A DNA stretch of 64,000 bases from Blautia sp. (GCA_026169535.1 JAPFCU010000084.1:21506-85505), one strand, 5' to 3'; shown: positions 54,252 through 63,887, counted from the stretch's first letter. Notes: a model not told the origin generated them from the sequence alone. A program made the numbers and translations.

Positions 54252-55436
54252 ATGAATAAATTGATTTATCTGGATAATGCAGCTACCACAAAAACAGCTC
54301 CAGAGGTTGTAGATGCCATGCTGCCTTATTTTACAGAATATTATGGAAATCCATCCAGTGTATATGATTTTGCAGCGGAGACAAAAGCGGCAGTAACAAA
54401 AGCAAGGCACCGTATTGCAGAAGTACTGAATGCAAAAACAGAAGAAATTTATTTTACCGCAGGTGGATCAGAAGCCGACAACTGGGCGCTGAAAGCAGCG
54501 TTTGAGGCATATAAGGGTAAGGGTAATCACATAATTACAACAAAGATAGAGCACCATGCTATTCTCCATACATGTGAATATCTGGAAAAGGTAAGAGGGG
54601 CGAAGATCACTTATCTTGATGTAGATGAAAACGGAATCGTACGTCTGGAAGATCTGGAAAAAGCAATCACACCGGAAACCATCCTGATTTCTGTGATGTT
54701 TGCAAATAACGAAATTGGTTCCATCCAGCCGATCAAAGAAATTGGAATGATTGCCAGAGAGCACGGGATACTTTTTCATACAGACGCGGTTCAGGCTTTC
54801 TGCCAGCTGCCAATTGATGTAGATGAATGCAATATCGATATGCTCAGCTCCAGCGCACATAAAATCAACGGACCGAAAGGAATCGGTTTCCTTTATATCC
54901 GTAAGGGTGTAAAAATCCGTTCTTTTGTTCATGGAGGCGCACAGGAAAGAAAACGCCGTGCAGGAACCGAAAATGTTCCGGGCATCGTAGGCTATGGCGT
55001 TGCTGCGGACCGTGCGGCAAGAACTATGGAGGAGCGTGCGGAAAAAGAAATAGAACTGAGAGATTATCTGATCAGCAGGATTACATCAGAAATTCCTTAT
55101 GTGAAACTGAATGGAGATCCGGTGAAACGTCTTCCAAATAACGTAAATGTGAGTTTTCAATTTATTGAGGGAGAATCTCTTCTGCTGATGCTGGATGGAT
55201 GCGGAATCTGTGGCTCCAGCGGATCTGCATGTACATCAGGTTCCCTGGATCCTTCTCATGTTCTTCTGGCAATTGGTCTGCCTCATGAGATTGCCCATGG
55301 TTCTTTAAGACTGTCACTCAGCGAAGAGACTACGAAAGAAGAACTGGATTATACAGTGGATAAGCTGAAAGAAATTGTTCAGAATCTGAGGAATATGTCT
55401 CCTCTTTATGAGGATTTTATAAAAAAACAGAAATAA
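54252..55436 (+). CDS. iscS: Cysteine desulfurase IscS (NifS-like)
   Basis: 394-residue PLP enzyme supplying sulfur for Fe-S clusters. LIYLDNAATTKTAPEVVDAM, FTAGGSEADNWAL, TKIEHHAI, PLP lysine in SSSAHKINGPKGIGFLY, catalytic cysteine in GSSGSACTSGSLDPSHVL. AGGAGG before the ATG. Lies between iscR and iscU, defining its role. Confidence 0.96.
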   Translation: MNKLIYLDNAATTKTAPEVVDAMLPYFTEYYGNPSSVYDFAAETKAAVTKARHRIAEVLNAKTEEIYFTAGGSEADNWALKAAFEAYKGKGNHIITTKIEHHAILHTCEYLEKVRGAKITYLDVDENGIVRLEDLEKAITPETILISVMFANNEIGSIQPIKEIGMIAREHGILFHTDAVQAFCQLPIDVDECNIDMLSSSAHKINGPKGIGFLYIRKGVKIRSFVHGGAQERKRRAGTENVPGIVGYGVAADRAARTMEERAEKEIELRDYLISRITSEIPYVKLNGDPVKRLPNNVNVSFQFIEGESLLLMLDGCGICGSSGSACTSGSLDPSHVLLAIGLPHEIAHGSLRLSLSEETTKEELDYTVDKLKEIVQNLRNMSPLYEDFIKKQK

Positions 55437-55518
55437 CTCCCGTACCTGGCTGAAAAATAAAGGATGGGAATCTACAGGAAATATGATATTTGTGCGAAAA
55501 TACAGGAGGAAGTAAATT

Positions 55519-55965
55519 ATGTACAGTGAAAAGGTGATGGATCATTTTCAGAATCCCAGAAACGTGGGAGAAATTGAGGATGCAAGCGGGGTAGGAACAG
55601 TTGGAAATGCGAAATGTGGGGATATTATGAGGATTTTTCTTGACATTGATGATGAGACCCATGTAATTAAAGACTGTAAATTTAAAACTTTCGGATGCGG
55701 TGCGGCAGTGGCAACAAGCAGTATGGCAACTGAGCTTGTGATTGGAAAGACTATTGAAGAGGCTATGAAGGTTACTAATAAGGCAGTTATGGAAGCACTT
55801 GACGGACTTCCGCCAGTGAAAGTGCACTGCTCACTTCTGGCTGAAGAAGCAATCCATGCAGCTTTATGGGATTATGCTCAGAAGAATCATATTGAGATTG
55901 AGGGACTTTCCAAACCGAAGTCTGATATTCACGAAGACGAAGAAGAAATCGAAGAAGAATATTAA
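55519..55965 (+). CDS. iscU: Fe-S cluster scaffold IscU/NifU
   Basis: 148-residue scaffold: YSEKVMDHFQNPRNVGEIEDASGVGTVGNAKCGD, FKTFGCGAAVATSSMATELVIGKT, VHCSLLAEEAIHAAL, giving the three cluster cysteines (Asp after the first). An acidic tail (IHEDEEEIEEEY) extends past the usual end. AGGAGG before the ATG. Receives sulfur from the IscS just upstream. Confidence 0.96.
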   Translation: MYSEKVMDHFQNPRNVGEIEDASGVGTVGNAKCGDIMRIFLDIDDETHVIKDCKFKTFGCGAAVATSSMATELVIGKTIEEAMKVTNKAVMEALDGLPPVKVHCSLLAEEAIHAALWDYAQKNHIEIEGLSKPKSDIHEDEEEIEEEY

Positions 55966-56074
55966 TAATCAAAAAGGCTGCACAGGCGCTTTACGGTATG
56001 GCTGCAAGGAAATACCGGAAGCTTCTGCCGCAGCCTTATTGTGCATATTAGAAAATGTATTGTGAGGTGGAAGC

Positions 56075-58573
56075 TTGACTGGACTTACAGATGAACAGGT
56101 AAAAGAGCGGATTGAAGCCGGACAGGTAAATGCTGACGAGAATCCAAATACCAGAACATATAAACAGATCATTAAAGAAAACACATTGACATTTTTTAAC
56201 TTCCTGAACCTGGTGCTTCTTGTGCTGGTTCTTATGGTAGGGTCATTTAAAAATGCTTTTTTTGTATGTATTATAATCATCAACACACTGATCGGTATTG
56301 CGCAGGAGATCCGGGCAAAAAAGACCATTGATAAACTGGCAATCCTGACTGCAAAAAAGTCTGTCGTGATCCGAGAAGGGAAAAAGTGGACAGTTCCTAC
56401 AGAGGAGCTTGTTCTGGATGATCTGGTCTGTCTGAAGACAGGGGATCAGGTGCCGGCAGATGCAAAGATTCTGGAAGGCAGTCTGGAGGTAAATGAATCC
56501 CTGCTGACAGGTGAATCAGATAATCTTCCCAAAAATAAGGGAGATGAACTGTTTTCCGGAAGCTTTGTAACGGCAGGAGAGGCCTGCTGCCAGATCATTC
56601 ATGTAGGAAAGGATAATTATGCTTCCCAGATAACCAGCGAAGCAAAGGAGTTCAAACGTCACAATTCCGAATTGCGGAATTCCTTAAATGCGATACTGAA
56701 GGTGATCAGTATCATTATTGTTCCGTTGGGAGCGCTGCTTTTTTATAAGCAGTATTATATGGTGGGAGTTAGTTTCCGTGATTCCATTGTAAGTATGGTG
56801 GCAGGCGTTCTGGGAATGATTCCTGAGGGGCTTGTACTTCTTACCAGTGTGGCTCTGACTTTGGGAGCCCTTGTGCTTGCAAACAAAAAGACATTGGTGC
56901 AGGAGCTTTACTGTATTGAAACACTGGCAAGAGTGGATACACTTTGTCTGGACAAGACAGGTACGATCACAGAAGGCAGTATGCGTGTAGAACGCGTCGA
57001 ACCTTTTTCACTGAATATGGAAAAGGACAGCACAGAATCAACAGATAACAGTGAAGTATCTGAGAAAAAAACTTCAGAAGATGAAAGTGTGGAGGATTCT
57101 CAGACAGCAGCAGATCAGGAGACACTCACAGAAAAAGATGAGATTAAAGAGATTGAGCGCATCATGTGCAGTATGATGAGTGTGCTGCGGGACGAAAATG
57201 CAACTGCCAATGCCCTTAGAAGGCGCTTTCCGGCAAAGGCATCCATGGAATGTGAGCACGTGATACCTTTTTCATCAGACAGAAAGTACAGCGGTGCTGT
57301 ATTTCATGCAGAAGGAACCTATCTTATGGGAGCTGCACAGTTTCTTTTTCCGGATGAGAACAAGCAGCTTACAGAGTATGCACAGAAGTATGCAGAAGAA
57401 GGGCTTCGTGTTCTTGTACTGGCTCACAGTACAGAAACATCTGAAGGAACTGAGCTTCCTGCAGGGCTGAAACCAATAGCTCTGCTTCTTCTTACGGATG
57501 TGATCCGTGAAGAAGCACCGGATACGCTGAAGTTTTTTGACAGTCAGGAAGTGGATCTGAAGGTGATCTCCGGTGATGATCCGGTAACCGTTGCAGCTAT
57601 TGCCAGACGTGCAGGTTTGAAAAACGCAGACCGCTATGTCGATGCTACTACTTTGGAAACAGAGGAAGATATACAGAAGGCTGTAGCAGATTACAGCGTG
57701 TTTGGCCGTGTAACTCCTCAGCAGAAAAAACAAATGGTACAGGCTTTGAAACGTCAGGGACACACAGTTGCCATGACAGGAGACGGTGTAAATGATGTTC
57801 TTGCTTTGAAGGAAGCCGACTGCAGTATTGCTATGGCACAGGGCAGTGATGCAGCCAAGAATATTGCAAATGTGGTGCTTCTGGATTCTAATTTTGCGTC
57901 GATGCCCCATATTGTCAACCAGGGACGCCGTGTAGTAAACAATATCCGTACTGCAGCATCCATGTTCCTGATCAAGACCATGTTTTCAGTTATGCTGTCA
58001 CTGCTGACTATCTTTTTTGGAAATGCGTATCCTTTTGAGCCGATCCAGATGTCTCTGATCAGTGCCTGTGCGGTGGGAATTCCAACCTTCCTTCTTGCCC
58101 AGGAAAATAATTACGACAAAATTGACCATACTTTCCTGAGACATGTATTTTTAAATGCATTTCCGGCAGCCATTACCATCAGTTCCTGTGTATTTACGAT
58201 TATGCTGGTATGTCAAAATGTATATCACTCCAATGATATGCTGAATACAGCCTGCGTTCTTGTGACAGGATGGAACTATATGGCAGCTTTAAAGACTGTG
58301 TATGCGCCTTTGAACCGATACCGAAAGGTGATTATTTATGGAATGCAGTTTATTTTCTTTGCAGCGGCAGTGATCTTCCAGAAGCTGCTGGCACTTGGTT
58401 CATTGGATTTTGGTATGATCATTCTGGTATTTATTCTGATGACCTTTGCACCGGTTCTTATTGATGTGATCACCGGATGGATCAGAGATATTTATGCACG
58501 TTCTCTGGATAAAGAAAAACCGGGACCAGTTACTTCTTTTATGACAAGACTGCTGAACGGCAAAGATGTATAA
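56075..58573 (+). CDS. CtpE-like cation-transporting P-type ATPase
   Basis: 832-residue P-type ATPase: TGES in LLTGESDNLPK (~143), MIPEGLVLLTSVALTLG in M4, phosphorylation motif DKTGTITEG at ~293, hinge TGDGVNDVLALKEADCSIAMAQG, about ten membrane helices. The short M1-M2 start and M4 match the CtpE/CaxP group linked to calcium. A ~40-residue Ser/Glu/Asp-rich insert follows the phosphorylation site (~317-358). TTG start (56075) after GAGGTGG. The 109-base gap upstream contains GGCTGC...GCAGCC (55975-56036), a possible leader stem. Confidence 0.88.
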   Translation: MTGLTDEQVKERIEAGQVNADENPNTRTYKQIIKENTLTFFNFLNLVLLVLVLMVGSFKNAFFVCIIIINTLIGIAQEIRAKKTIDKLAILTAKKSVVIREGKKWTVPTEELVLDDLVCLKTGDQVPADAKILEGSLEVNESLLTGESDNLPKNKGDELFSGSFVTAGEACCQIIHVGKDNYASQITSEAKEFKRHNSELRNSLNAILKVISIIIVPLGALLFYKQYYMVGVSFRDSIVSMVAGVLGMIPEGLVLLTSVALTLGALVLANKKTLVQELYCIETLARVDTLCLDKTGTITEGSMRVERVEPFSLNMEKDSTESTDNSEVSEKKTSEDESVEDSQTAADQETLTEKDEIKEIERIMCSMMSVLRDENATANALRRRFPAKASMECEHVIPFSSDRKYSGAVFHAEGTYLMGAAQFLFPDENKQLTEYAQKYAEEGLRVLVLAHSTETSEGTELPAGLKPIALLLLTDVIREEAPDTLKFFDSQEVDLKVISGDDPVTVAAIARRAGLKNADRYVDATTLETEEDIQKAVADYSVFGRVTPQQKKQMVQALKRQGHTVAMTGDGVNDVLALKEADCSIAMAQGSDAAKNIANVVLLDSNFASMPHIVNQGRRVVNNIRTAASMFLIKTMFSVMLSLLTIFFGNAYPFEPIQMSLISACAVGIPTFLLAQENNYDKIDHTFLRHVFLNAFPAAITISSCVFTIMLVCQNVYHSNDMLNTACVLVTGWNYMAALKTVYAPLNRYRKVIIYGMQFIFFAAAVIFQKLLALGSLDFGMIILVFILMTFAPVLIDVITGWIRDIYARSLDKEKPGPVTSFMTRLLNGKDV

Positions 58574-58667
58574 AATAAAGATTCCCATTGAACAGCTGTT
58601 TCAGGAATCTGTGATTAAAAACGATTATTCCAAAGCAGACAGCGAGCAGAGAAAGGTGGAAATGAAT

Positions 58668-59285
58668 ATGAAAAAGACAGTAGATGCAATAGGAGATGTA
58701 TGTCCGATCCCTGTAGTAAAAACAAAGAAAGTTATAGAAGAGCTGAAGGCACAGGGTGGTACAGTAGAAACATTTGTAGACAATGAGATTGCTGTACAGA
58801 ATCTGACAAAACTGGGAAAGAGCAGCGGATATACAGTGATTTCAGAAAAACTGGAGGAAAAGAAATTTCGTGTTGAAATCCAGGTAACTACAGGAGAAGG
58901 CGTGGAGACTCAGAAGCAGGAAATTTCCTGTATCCCGGATGGGAGACGTCAGAATACGGTAGTGGTGATTTCGTCAGAATGTATGGGAGAAGGAAATCCG
59001 GAGCTTGGAACAGCGCTGATGAAAAGCTACATCTATGCACTTTCTCAGCAGGATCAGCTTCCTTCCACGATTCTGTTTTACAATGGCGGTGTGAAACTGG
59101 CCTGTAAGGATGCTCCTACACTGGATGATTTGAAGAGTCTGGAGGCTCAGGGTGTGGAAATCCTTGCATGCGGAACCTGTCTGAACTTTTATGGTCTTTC
59201 AGAAAAACTCCAGGTGGGAACAGTGACGAATATGTATGTGATCGCTGAAAAAATGGGTCAGGCATCTTTGATCATCAAGCCATGA
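58668..59285 (+). CDS. yedF: Sulfurtransferase-like selenium metabolism protein YedF
   Basis: 205 residues: N-terminal TusA-like domain with the conserved CPIPVVKTKK (Cys12) and a C-terminal DsrE/F-like domain (NTVVVISSECMGEGNPELGTALMKSYIYAL, LACGTCLNFYGL). This fusion is the YedF family that co-occurs with selenium metabolism. ATG at 58668 is eight bases after AAAGGTGG; an ATG at 58662 is too close to it. ATGA overlap with the next gene. Confidence 0.9.
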   Translation: MKKTVDAIGDVCPIPVVKTKKVIEELKAQGGTVETFVDNEIAVQNLTKLGKSSGYTVISEKLEEKKFRVEIQVTTGEGVETQKQEISCIPDGRRQNTVVVISSECMGEGNPELGTALMKSYIYALSQQDQLPSTILFYNGGVKLACKDAPTLDDLKSLEAQGVEILACGTCLNFYGLSEKLQVGTVTNMYVIAEKMGQASLIIKP

Positions 59286-59521
59286 TAAGAAAAAAAATTC
59301 CCTGTGCGGTACTGACTTTTTCCACAACAACAGCAGCCATGTCCATGGAAAAAAAGTGTGGGGATTATAAAATTCCGGGACGGCTGATCCCGGTTCCAAG
59401 AGAGATCACCGCAGGCTGCGGACTTGCCTGGAAAATGACAGCAGAAGATTATGAAGCATATAAGCAGAAAATAGAAAGACTGAACCTTACAGTGGAACAG
59501 ATAGTTTTCATGGAATTATAA
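59282..59521 (+). CDS. DUF3343-family putative Se/S carrier
   Basis: 79 residues: ATVLTFSTT-like CAVLTFSTTTAAMSMEKKCGDYKIPGRLIPVPREITAGCGLAWKM, the DUF3343 pattern with the conserved CG motif. The family is found beside yedF and aminotransferase V genes and is proposed to carry sulfur or selenium. ATG overlaps the yedF stop. Confidence 0.9.
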   Translation: MIRKKIPCAVLTFSTTTAAMSMEKKCGDYKIPGRLIPVPREITAGCGLAWKMTAEDYEAYKQKIERLNLTVEQIVFMEL

Positions 59522-59555
59522 AATATGGAAACATATAGAACAGAGGAGAAGCGTT

Positions 59556-60689
59556 ATGATTTATTTTGATAATGCGGCCACCACTATGCATAAGCCGGAA
59601 CCGGTAATCCATGCAGTGGTACAGGCTATGAACTCTCTGGGAAATGCAGGAAGGGGCGCTCATGAGGCGTCCCTTGATGCTTCCCGGAACATTTATGGGG
59701 TCCGGGAACGGATTGTTGATTTTTTTCACGGAGAAGATCCATCCAGAATTGCGTTTACTTTAAATTCTACAGAAAGCCTGAATATGGCGATCAAAGGAAT
59801 ACTGGAGCCGGGAGATCATGTGGTTACTACGGTTCTGGAACATAATTCTGTACTTCGTCCGCTGTATGAAATGGAAGAAAAAGGCGTAGAAGTGACAATT
59901 CTGTCCTGCGATGAGTATGGGATGGTATATCCGGAGGACTTTGCGGCAGCAGTCCGTCCGAATACCAAAGCCTTTATCTGTACCCATGGATCAAATCTTA
60001 CAGGGAATGTTATTGATATCAGACAGATAGGAAAAACTGCCAGAGACAGAGGAATCCGGTTTGTTGTGGATGCCTCTCAGACTGCAGGTGTATTCGATAT
60101 TGATGTGCAGAAAATGAACATTGATATTTTGTGTTTTACCGGTCATAAGGGACTTCTGGGACCACAGGGAACCGGCGGTATGTATGTGAGAAAAGGTGTA
60201 AATGTCCGTCCTTTGAAATCCGGCGGAAGCGGAGTGAAAACCTTTGAGAAGAAGCATCCTGCACAAATGCCCACTGCTCTGGAGGCGGGGACGCTCAATG
60301 GACATGGACTGGCCGGACTGGGGGCTGCAGTTGATTATCTGAATCAAAAGGGAATTACATCTATTCGAAAAAAAGAACAGGCATTGATGGAGAAGTTTTA
60401 TCTGGGAGTCAGGGATATTCCGGGAGTGAAAGTTTATGGAGATTTCCGTACGATGAATCGTTGTGCGATCGTAACTTTGAATATCAGAGATTATGATTCC
60501 GGTGAGGTCGGAGATGCGTTGTATGTGGACTATGGCATTGCTGTAAGAACAGGAGCGCACTGCGCGCCCCTGATGCATCAGTCACTGGGAACTGCTGAAC
60601 AGGGGGCGGTACGCTTCAGCTTCAGTCATTTTAATACAGAAGAAGAAATACAGAGAGGGATAGATGCTGTCAGGGAACTGGCAGAATAA
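59556..60689 (+). CDS. Class V aminotransferase, cysteine desulfurase-like (selenium-linked)
   Basis: 377-residue PLP enzyme: MIYFDNAATTMHKPEPV, ALNSTESLNMAI-like FTLNSTESLNMAIKG, TTVLEHNSVLRPL, PLP lysine in FTGHKGLLGPQGTGGMYV, cysteine in VRTGAHCAPLMHQSLG. It belongs to the SufS/CsdB-like set (EF2568 type) that correlates with orphan SelD and selenium-dependent hydroxylases. GAGGAG precedes the ATG. Third gene after yedF and DUF3343; it may release Se or S for that pathway. Confidence 0.88.
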   Translation: MIYFDNAATTMHKPEPVIHAVVQAMNSLGNAGRGAHEASLDASRNIYGVRERIVDFFHGEDPSRIAFTLNSTESLNMAIKGILEPGDHVVTTVLEHNSVLRPLYEMEEKGVEVTILSCDEYGMVYPEDFAAAVRPNTKAFICTHGSNLTGNVIDIRQIGKTARDRGIRFVVDASQTAGVFDIDVQKMNIDILCFTGHKGLLGPQGTGGMYVRKGVNVRPLKSGGSGVKTFEKKHPAQMPTALEAGTLNGHGLAGLGAAVDYLNQKGITSIRKKEQALMEKFYLGVRDIPGVKVYGDFRTMNRCAIVTLNIRDYDSGEVGDALYVDYGIAVRTGAHCAPLMHQSLGTAEQGAVRFSFSHFNTEEEIQRGIDAVRELAE

Positions 60690-60694
60690 TATTT

Positions 60695-62788
60695 TTATTT
60701 TTTCCTTAATAGCCAGAAGCATCCAAAGGCAGGAATCTGAACGCCTCTTGCCTCCATTTCTCTTCCGGAGATCAGATCTGTATACATGCCGTCTTCTTCG
60801 TTGATCCATGCAACTTTATCGTATTCGCTGAAATTGTAGATTCCGATGAATTTTTCCTCGTCATTTTCGCGGACCAGAGCAAGGATAGAAGAATCCCAGG
60901 TGTCAATAGTGCGGAATGCCACATCGCTGTTAAACACGCTGTGCCCTTTTCTTGCTTTTTCCAGCTTGTCAAGAACCGGGAAGAGTTTTCCCTGTACGGT
61001 TTCCGGACGATGGCGGTTTTCTGCCAGATCCCAGTTAAAGTCTCCTCTGTGGAGATAACGGGAATCAGCAGCTTTTTCAGAATCGTTTTTGTAAGAATAG
61101 TCATTCAGCTGTCCGATCTCGTCACCGCTGTAGATAACAGGGATACCTGACTGAGAAAGCATAAATGCATGAAGCGTAATATCGTAGCGGATACCTCTTG
61201 CAACACCTTCTTCATTTCCTTCAAATCCAAAACGTTCAATACCGCAGAGAGAAGCAGTGGTTCCGCACAGTCTTGCATCTCCAAGACGGGGATCATCATT
61301 ATAAAGCTCCCCTCGTGCAAAGGAATCCTGATAGCTTCCGGTAAGGAAATCATTCAGATATTTTTTGTGAGGGATTTCCTGGATTCCAAAGTTTTCAAGA
61401 AAATCATAGTCCAGTCCCCAGCCGATGTCGTCATGGCAGCGGAGATAATTCTGGAACACATAATCTCTTGGAAGTCCGGCTACGATATCAAGCTGACGGC
61501 GGAGCAGGGAAACATCTCTTGTAGCAACGGTATGCCAGGTACTTGCCATAGTGGTCACATTGTAAAGAAGATGGCACTCTGGTTTTTCTACTGTACCGAA
61601 GTAAGGAACTACCTTTTCGGGAGCCATAACGACTTCACCCAGAAGAAGGACACCAGGGCATACGATCTCACAGATCATACGCATGATGCGGACAATGGTG
61701 TGTACCTGGGGAAGATTACGGCAGTTGGTGCCAAGCTGTTTCCAGATATAGGGAACCGCATCCAGACGGACAATATCAACACCCTGATTAGCAAGATAAA
61801 GCATGTTGAAGATCATTTCATTCAGCACCACAGGGTTGCGGTAGTTAAGATCCCACTGGTATGGATAAAAGGTGGTCATAACATGCTTCTGCACATCCTC
61901 CAGCCATGTGAAGTTTCCGGGTGCAGTTGTCGGAAAGACCTGAGGACAGGTTTTCTCATACATTTCCGGTACATCATAGGAATCAAAGAAGAAGTAACGA
62001 TCTTGGTATTCTTTTTCACCTGCGCGGGCGCGTTTTGCCCACTGATGATCCTCTGAGGTATGGTTCATGACAAAATCAAGACACACATTGATTCCGCGTT
62101 TATGACATTCTGCAGTTACATGTGAGAAATCCTCCATGGTTCCCAGCTCTTCCTGAACACTGCGGAAATCTGCCACGGCATAGCCGCCGTCGCTGCGTCC
62201 TTTCGGAGAGGAAAGAAGAGGCATCAGATGCAGATAATTTACATTGCATTCCTGAACATAATCCAGCCTGCTCTCCAGCCTTTTCAAAGTTTTGGCAAAA
62301 GAGTTTACATACATCATCATTCCGGTAAGATCATTGCGTTTGTACCATGTGGGATCTTTTTCGCGGGCAAGATCGGAAACCTTCAGCTCGGGGGTTCGTG
62401 CATCGTAGAAGTTTTTCAGTCCATCCAGAAGATCATTCAGATGCATGGTAACATAAGGATTATCCTGGTAAAGCTCGCAGTAAAGCCATTTCAGTTCATC
62501 CAGATGACGGTTGAGACGTGCCTGATATACGGCTTCCTCCTCCGGACGGGCGGATAATTTAGGAGCCTCCGCTTTTTTTGTTTCGACTTTTACGGGCTCT
62601 GTTTTTTTTGTTTCAATCTTCACAGGATCTACTTTTTTCGTTTCAACTTTGACAGGCTCTACCTTTTTTGTTTCCACTCTTGCAGGCTCTGTTTTAGCAG
62701 ATTTTGTATCGGATACCGGAGTGCTGAGTGTCTGCTCTGTTTTTGCAGCAGCTGCGGCCTTCTTTTTTTGGAGTCTTTTTTTTGCCAT
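60695..62788 (-). CDS. GH13 amylosucrase-like glycosidase with repetitive N-terminus
   Basis: 697-residue cytoplasmic GH13 enzyme. After an Ala/Lys-rich start and four 10-residue repeats (33-72) comes the catalytic barrel: YLHLMPLL, DFVMNHTSEDHQWAKRA, nucleophile Asp in GVDIVRLDAVPYIWK, acid/base Glu in VLLLGEVVM, and third acid in RCHDDIGWGLD, then SGIPVIYSGDEIGQLNDYSY. Domain order is like amylosucrase/sucrose hydrolase (GH13_4). It probably acts on sucrose or an alpha-glucoside. GGAGAA precedes the ATG. No sugar transporter adjoins it. Confidence 0.9.
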   Translation of the reverse strand: MAKKRLQKKKAAAAAKTEQTLSTPVSDTKSAKTEPARVETKKVEPVKVETKKVDPVKIETKKTEPVKVETKKAEAPKLSARPEEEAVYQARLNRHLDELKWLYCELYQDNPYVTMHLNDLLDGLKNFYDARTPELKVSDLAREKDPTWYKRNDLTGMMMYVNSFAKTLKRLESRLDYVQECNVNYLHLMPLLSSPKGRSDGGYAVADFRSVQEELGTMEDFSHVTAECHKRGINVCLDFVMNHTSEDHQWAKRARAGEKEYQDRYFFFDSYDVPEMYEKTCPQVFPTTAPGNFTWLEDVQKHVMTTFYPYQWDLNYRNPVVLNEMIFNMLYLANQGVDIVRLDAVPYIWKQLGTNCRNLPQVHTIVRIMRMICEIVCPGVLLLGEVVMAPEKVVPYFGTVEKPECHLLYNVTTMASTWHTVATRDVSLLRRQLDIVAGLPRDYVFQNYLRCHDDIGWGLDYDFLENFGIQEIPHKKYLNDFLTGSYQDSFARGELYNDDPRLGDARLCGTTASLCGIERFGFEGNEEGVARGIRYDITLHAFMLSQSGIPVIYSGDEIGQLNDYSYKNDSEKAADSRYLHRGDFNWDLAENRHRPETVQGKLFPVLDKLEKARKGHSVFNSDVAFRTIDTWDSSILALVRENDEEKFIGIYNFSEYDKVAWINEEDGMYTDLISGREMEARGVQIPAFGCFWLLRKK
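62573..62692 (-). repeat. In-frame 30-base tandem repeat in the GH13 gene
   Basis: Four imperfect 30-base units encode TEPARVETKK, VEPVKVETKK, VDPVKIETKK and TEPVKVETKK. The Lys/Glu/Pro-rich linker is likely unstructured; copy number could vary by slippage. Confidence 0.85.
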
Positions 62789-62895
62789 AATAATTTCTCC
62801 TTTGCTGTTTATTTAAAGCAATATAAAAATATGTGGAAAGAATTCTGTTCCGTTTACGTTTAATCTTAAAAGGATGGAGATAAAATGTCAAGTTT

Positions 62896-63714
62896 CTACA
62901 GACGGATAAACTCAGGCTTTCTTCCTTTAAATATGGTGTAATACCGGAAACCGCAGTCTTTCAGTACGGCTGCTGCTTTGTCAAATGCAAAGGCGATTTT
63001 ATCCGGAGAGTGGGCATCTGCGCCGATGGTGATAATTTCTCCTCCAAGTTCCCGGTAGCGACGGATCACAGCGGTGCAGGGGTTGGGTTCTCCCAGTCCG
63101 TAATGATAGCCTCCTGTATTGATTTCGATGCCTGTATTTTTATGGATCAGAGTACGCAGGATTTCATCAAGTACATCCTGATAGCCTTCATAGCTGTAAT
63201 CACGATTCTGATTGGGACCGTACCGTACAATATAGTCAATATGACCATAGACATCTATATCGGAAAAGACACGGAGGTTTTCCAGGATAGATTCAAAATA
63301 TTCCCGGTAGCAGTCAGATTCCCGTCGATTCTTAAAAAATTCGCCGTAATAAGGGTCACAGCCATGGACTACATGGGAAGAACCGATTACAAAATCAAAA
63401 GGATACAGAGTCATTTCCTGATCAAATCTTTGCTTCAGATGAGGCTGAAGTCCGTATTCGATTCCGAAATTTACAGTGATATGCCTCCTGTATTTTTCCT
63501 TTAATTCGGATAGTCTGTTTCTATAAGCAGACAGATCCAGATGAAATATCTGATTGTCTGGTGTAGGCGGGTAATCAGGATCCAGATGTTCGGTGAAACA
63601 GATCCCTTTAAGCCCGCGGACAATGGCTTCCTGAATCATGAATTCCATATCGGTTTTTGAATCTGCTGAAAAAGAGGAATGCATGTGACAGTCCCATAAA
63701 ATCTGGTTTTTCAT
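62896..63714 (-). CDS. hisK: PHP-domain histidinol phosphatase
   Basis: 272-residue metal-dependent phosphatase of the PHP family: DCHMHSSFSADSKTDME, GICFTEHLDPDYP, FGIEYGLQPH, FVIGSSHVVHGCDPYYGEFF, DIDVYGHIDYIVRYG, EINTGGYHYG, TIGADAHSPDKIAF. These match HisK/HisJ enzymes that dephosphorylate histidinol phosphate in histidine synthesis. No other his gene is near. GGAGGA precedes the ATG. Confidence 0.92.
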   Translation of the reverse strand: MKNQILWDCHMHSSFSADSKTDMEFMIQEAIVRGLKGICFTEHLDPDYPPTPDNQIFHLDLSAYRNRLSELKEKYRRHITVNFGIEYGLQPHLKQRFDQEMTLYPFDFVIGSSHVVHGCDPYYGEFFKNRRESDCYREYFESILENLRVFSDIDVYGHIDYIVRYGPNQNRDYSYEGYQDVLDEILRTLIHKNTGIEINTGGYHYGLGEPNPCTAVIRRYRELGGEIITIGADAHSPDKIAFAFDKAAAVLKDCGFRYYTIFKGRKPEFIRL

Positions 63715-63796
63715 AATAAATCCTCCATTACATCCATTATGATCCGATTATAGCACAGAGATTTACCATTTTTGTAATGTTTTTTCCAAAATAGTC

Positions 63797-63825
63797 TTGA
63801 ATTTTTGTATGAGATTCGATACAAT
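63797..63825 (+). promoter_or_regulatory. Predicted sigma-A promoter of gap
   Basis: TTGAAT (63797-63802), 17 bases, TACAAT (63820-63825), leaving a ~70-base leader before the ATG at 63901. Confidence 0.75.
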
Positions 63826-63887
63826 ATGTTCAGGTTGACGTTTCCTTAACAATTGAGAGGCGCCATAATCAACCATTTAATTCATAG

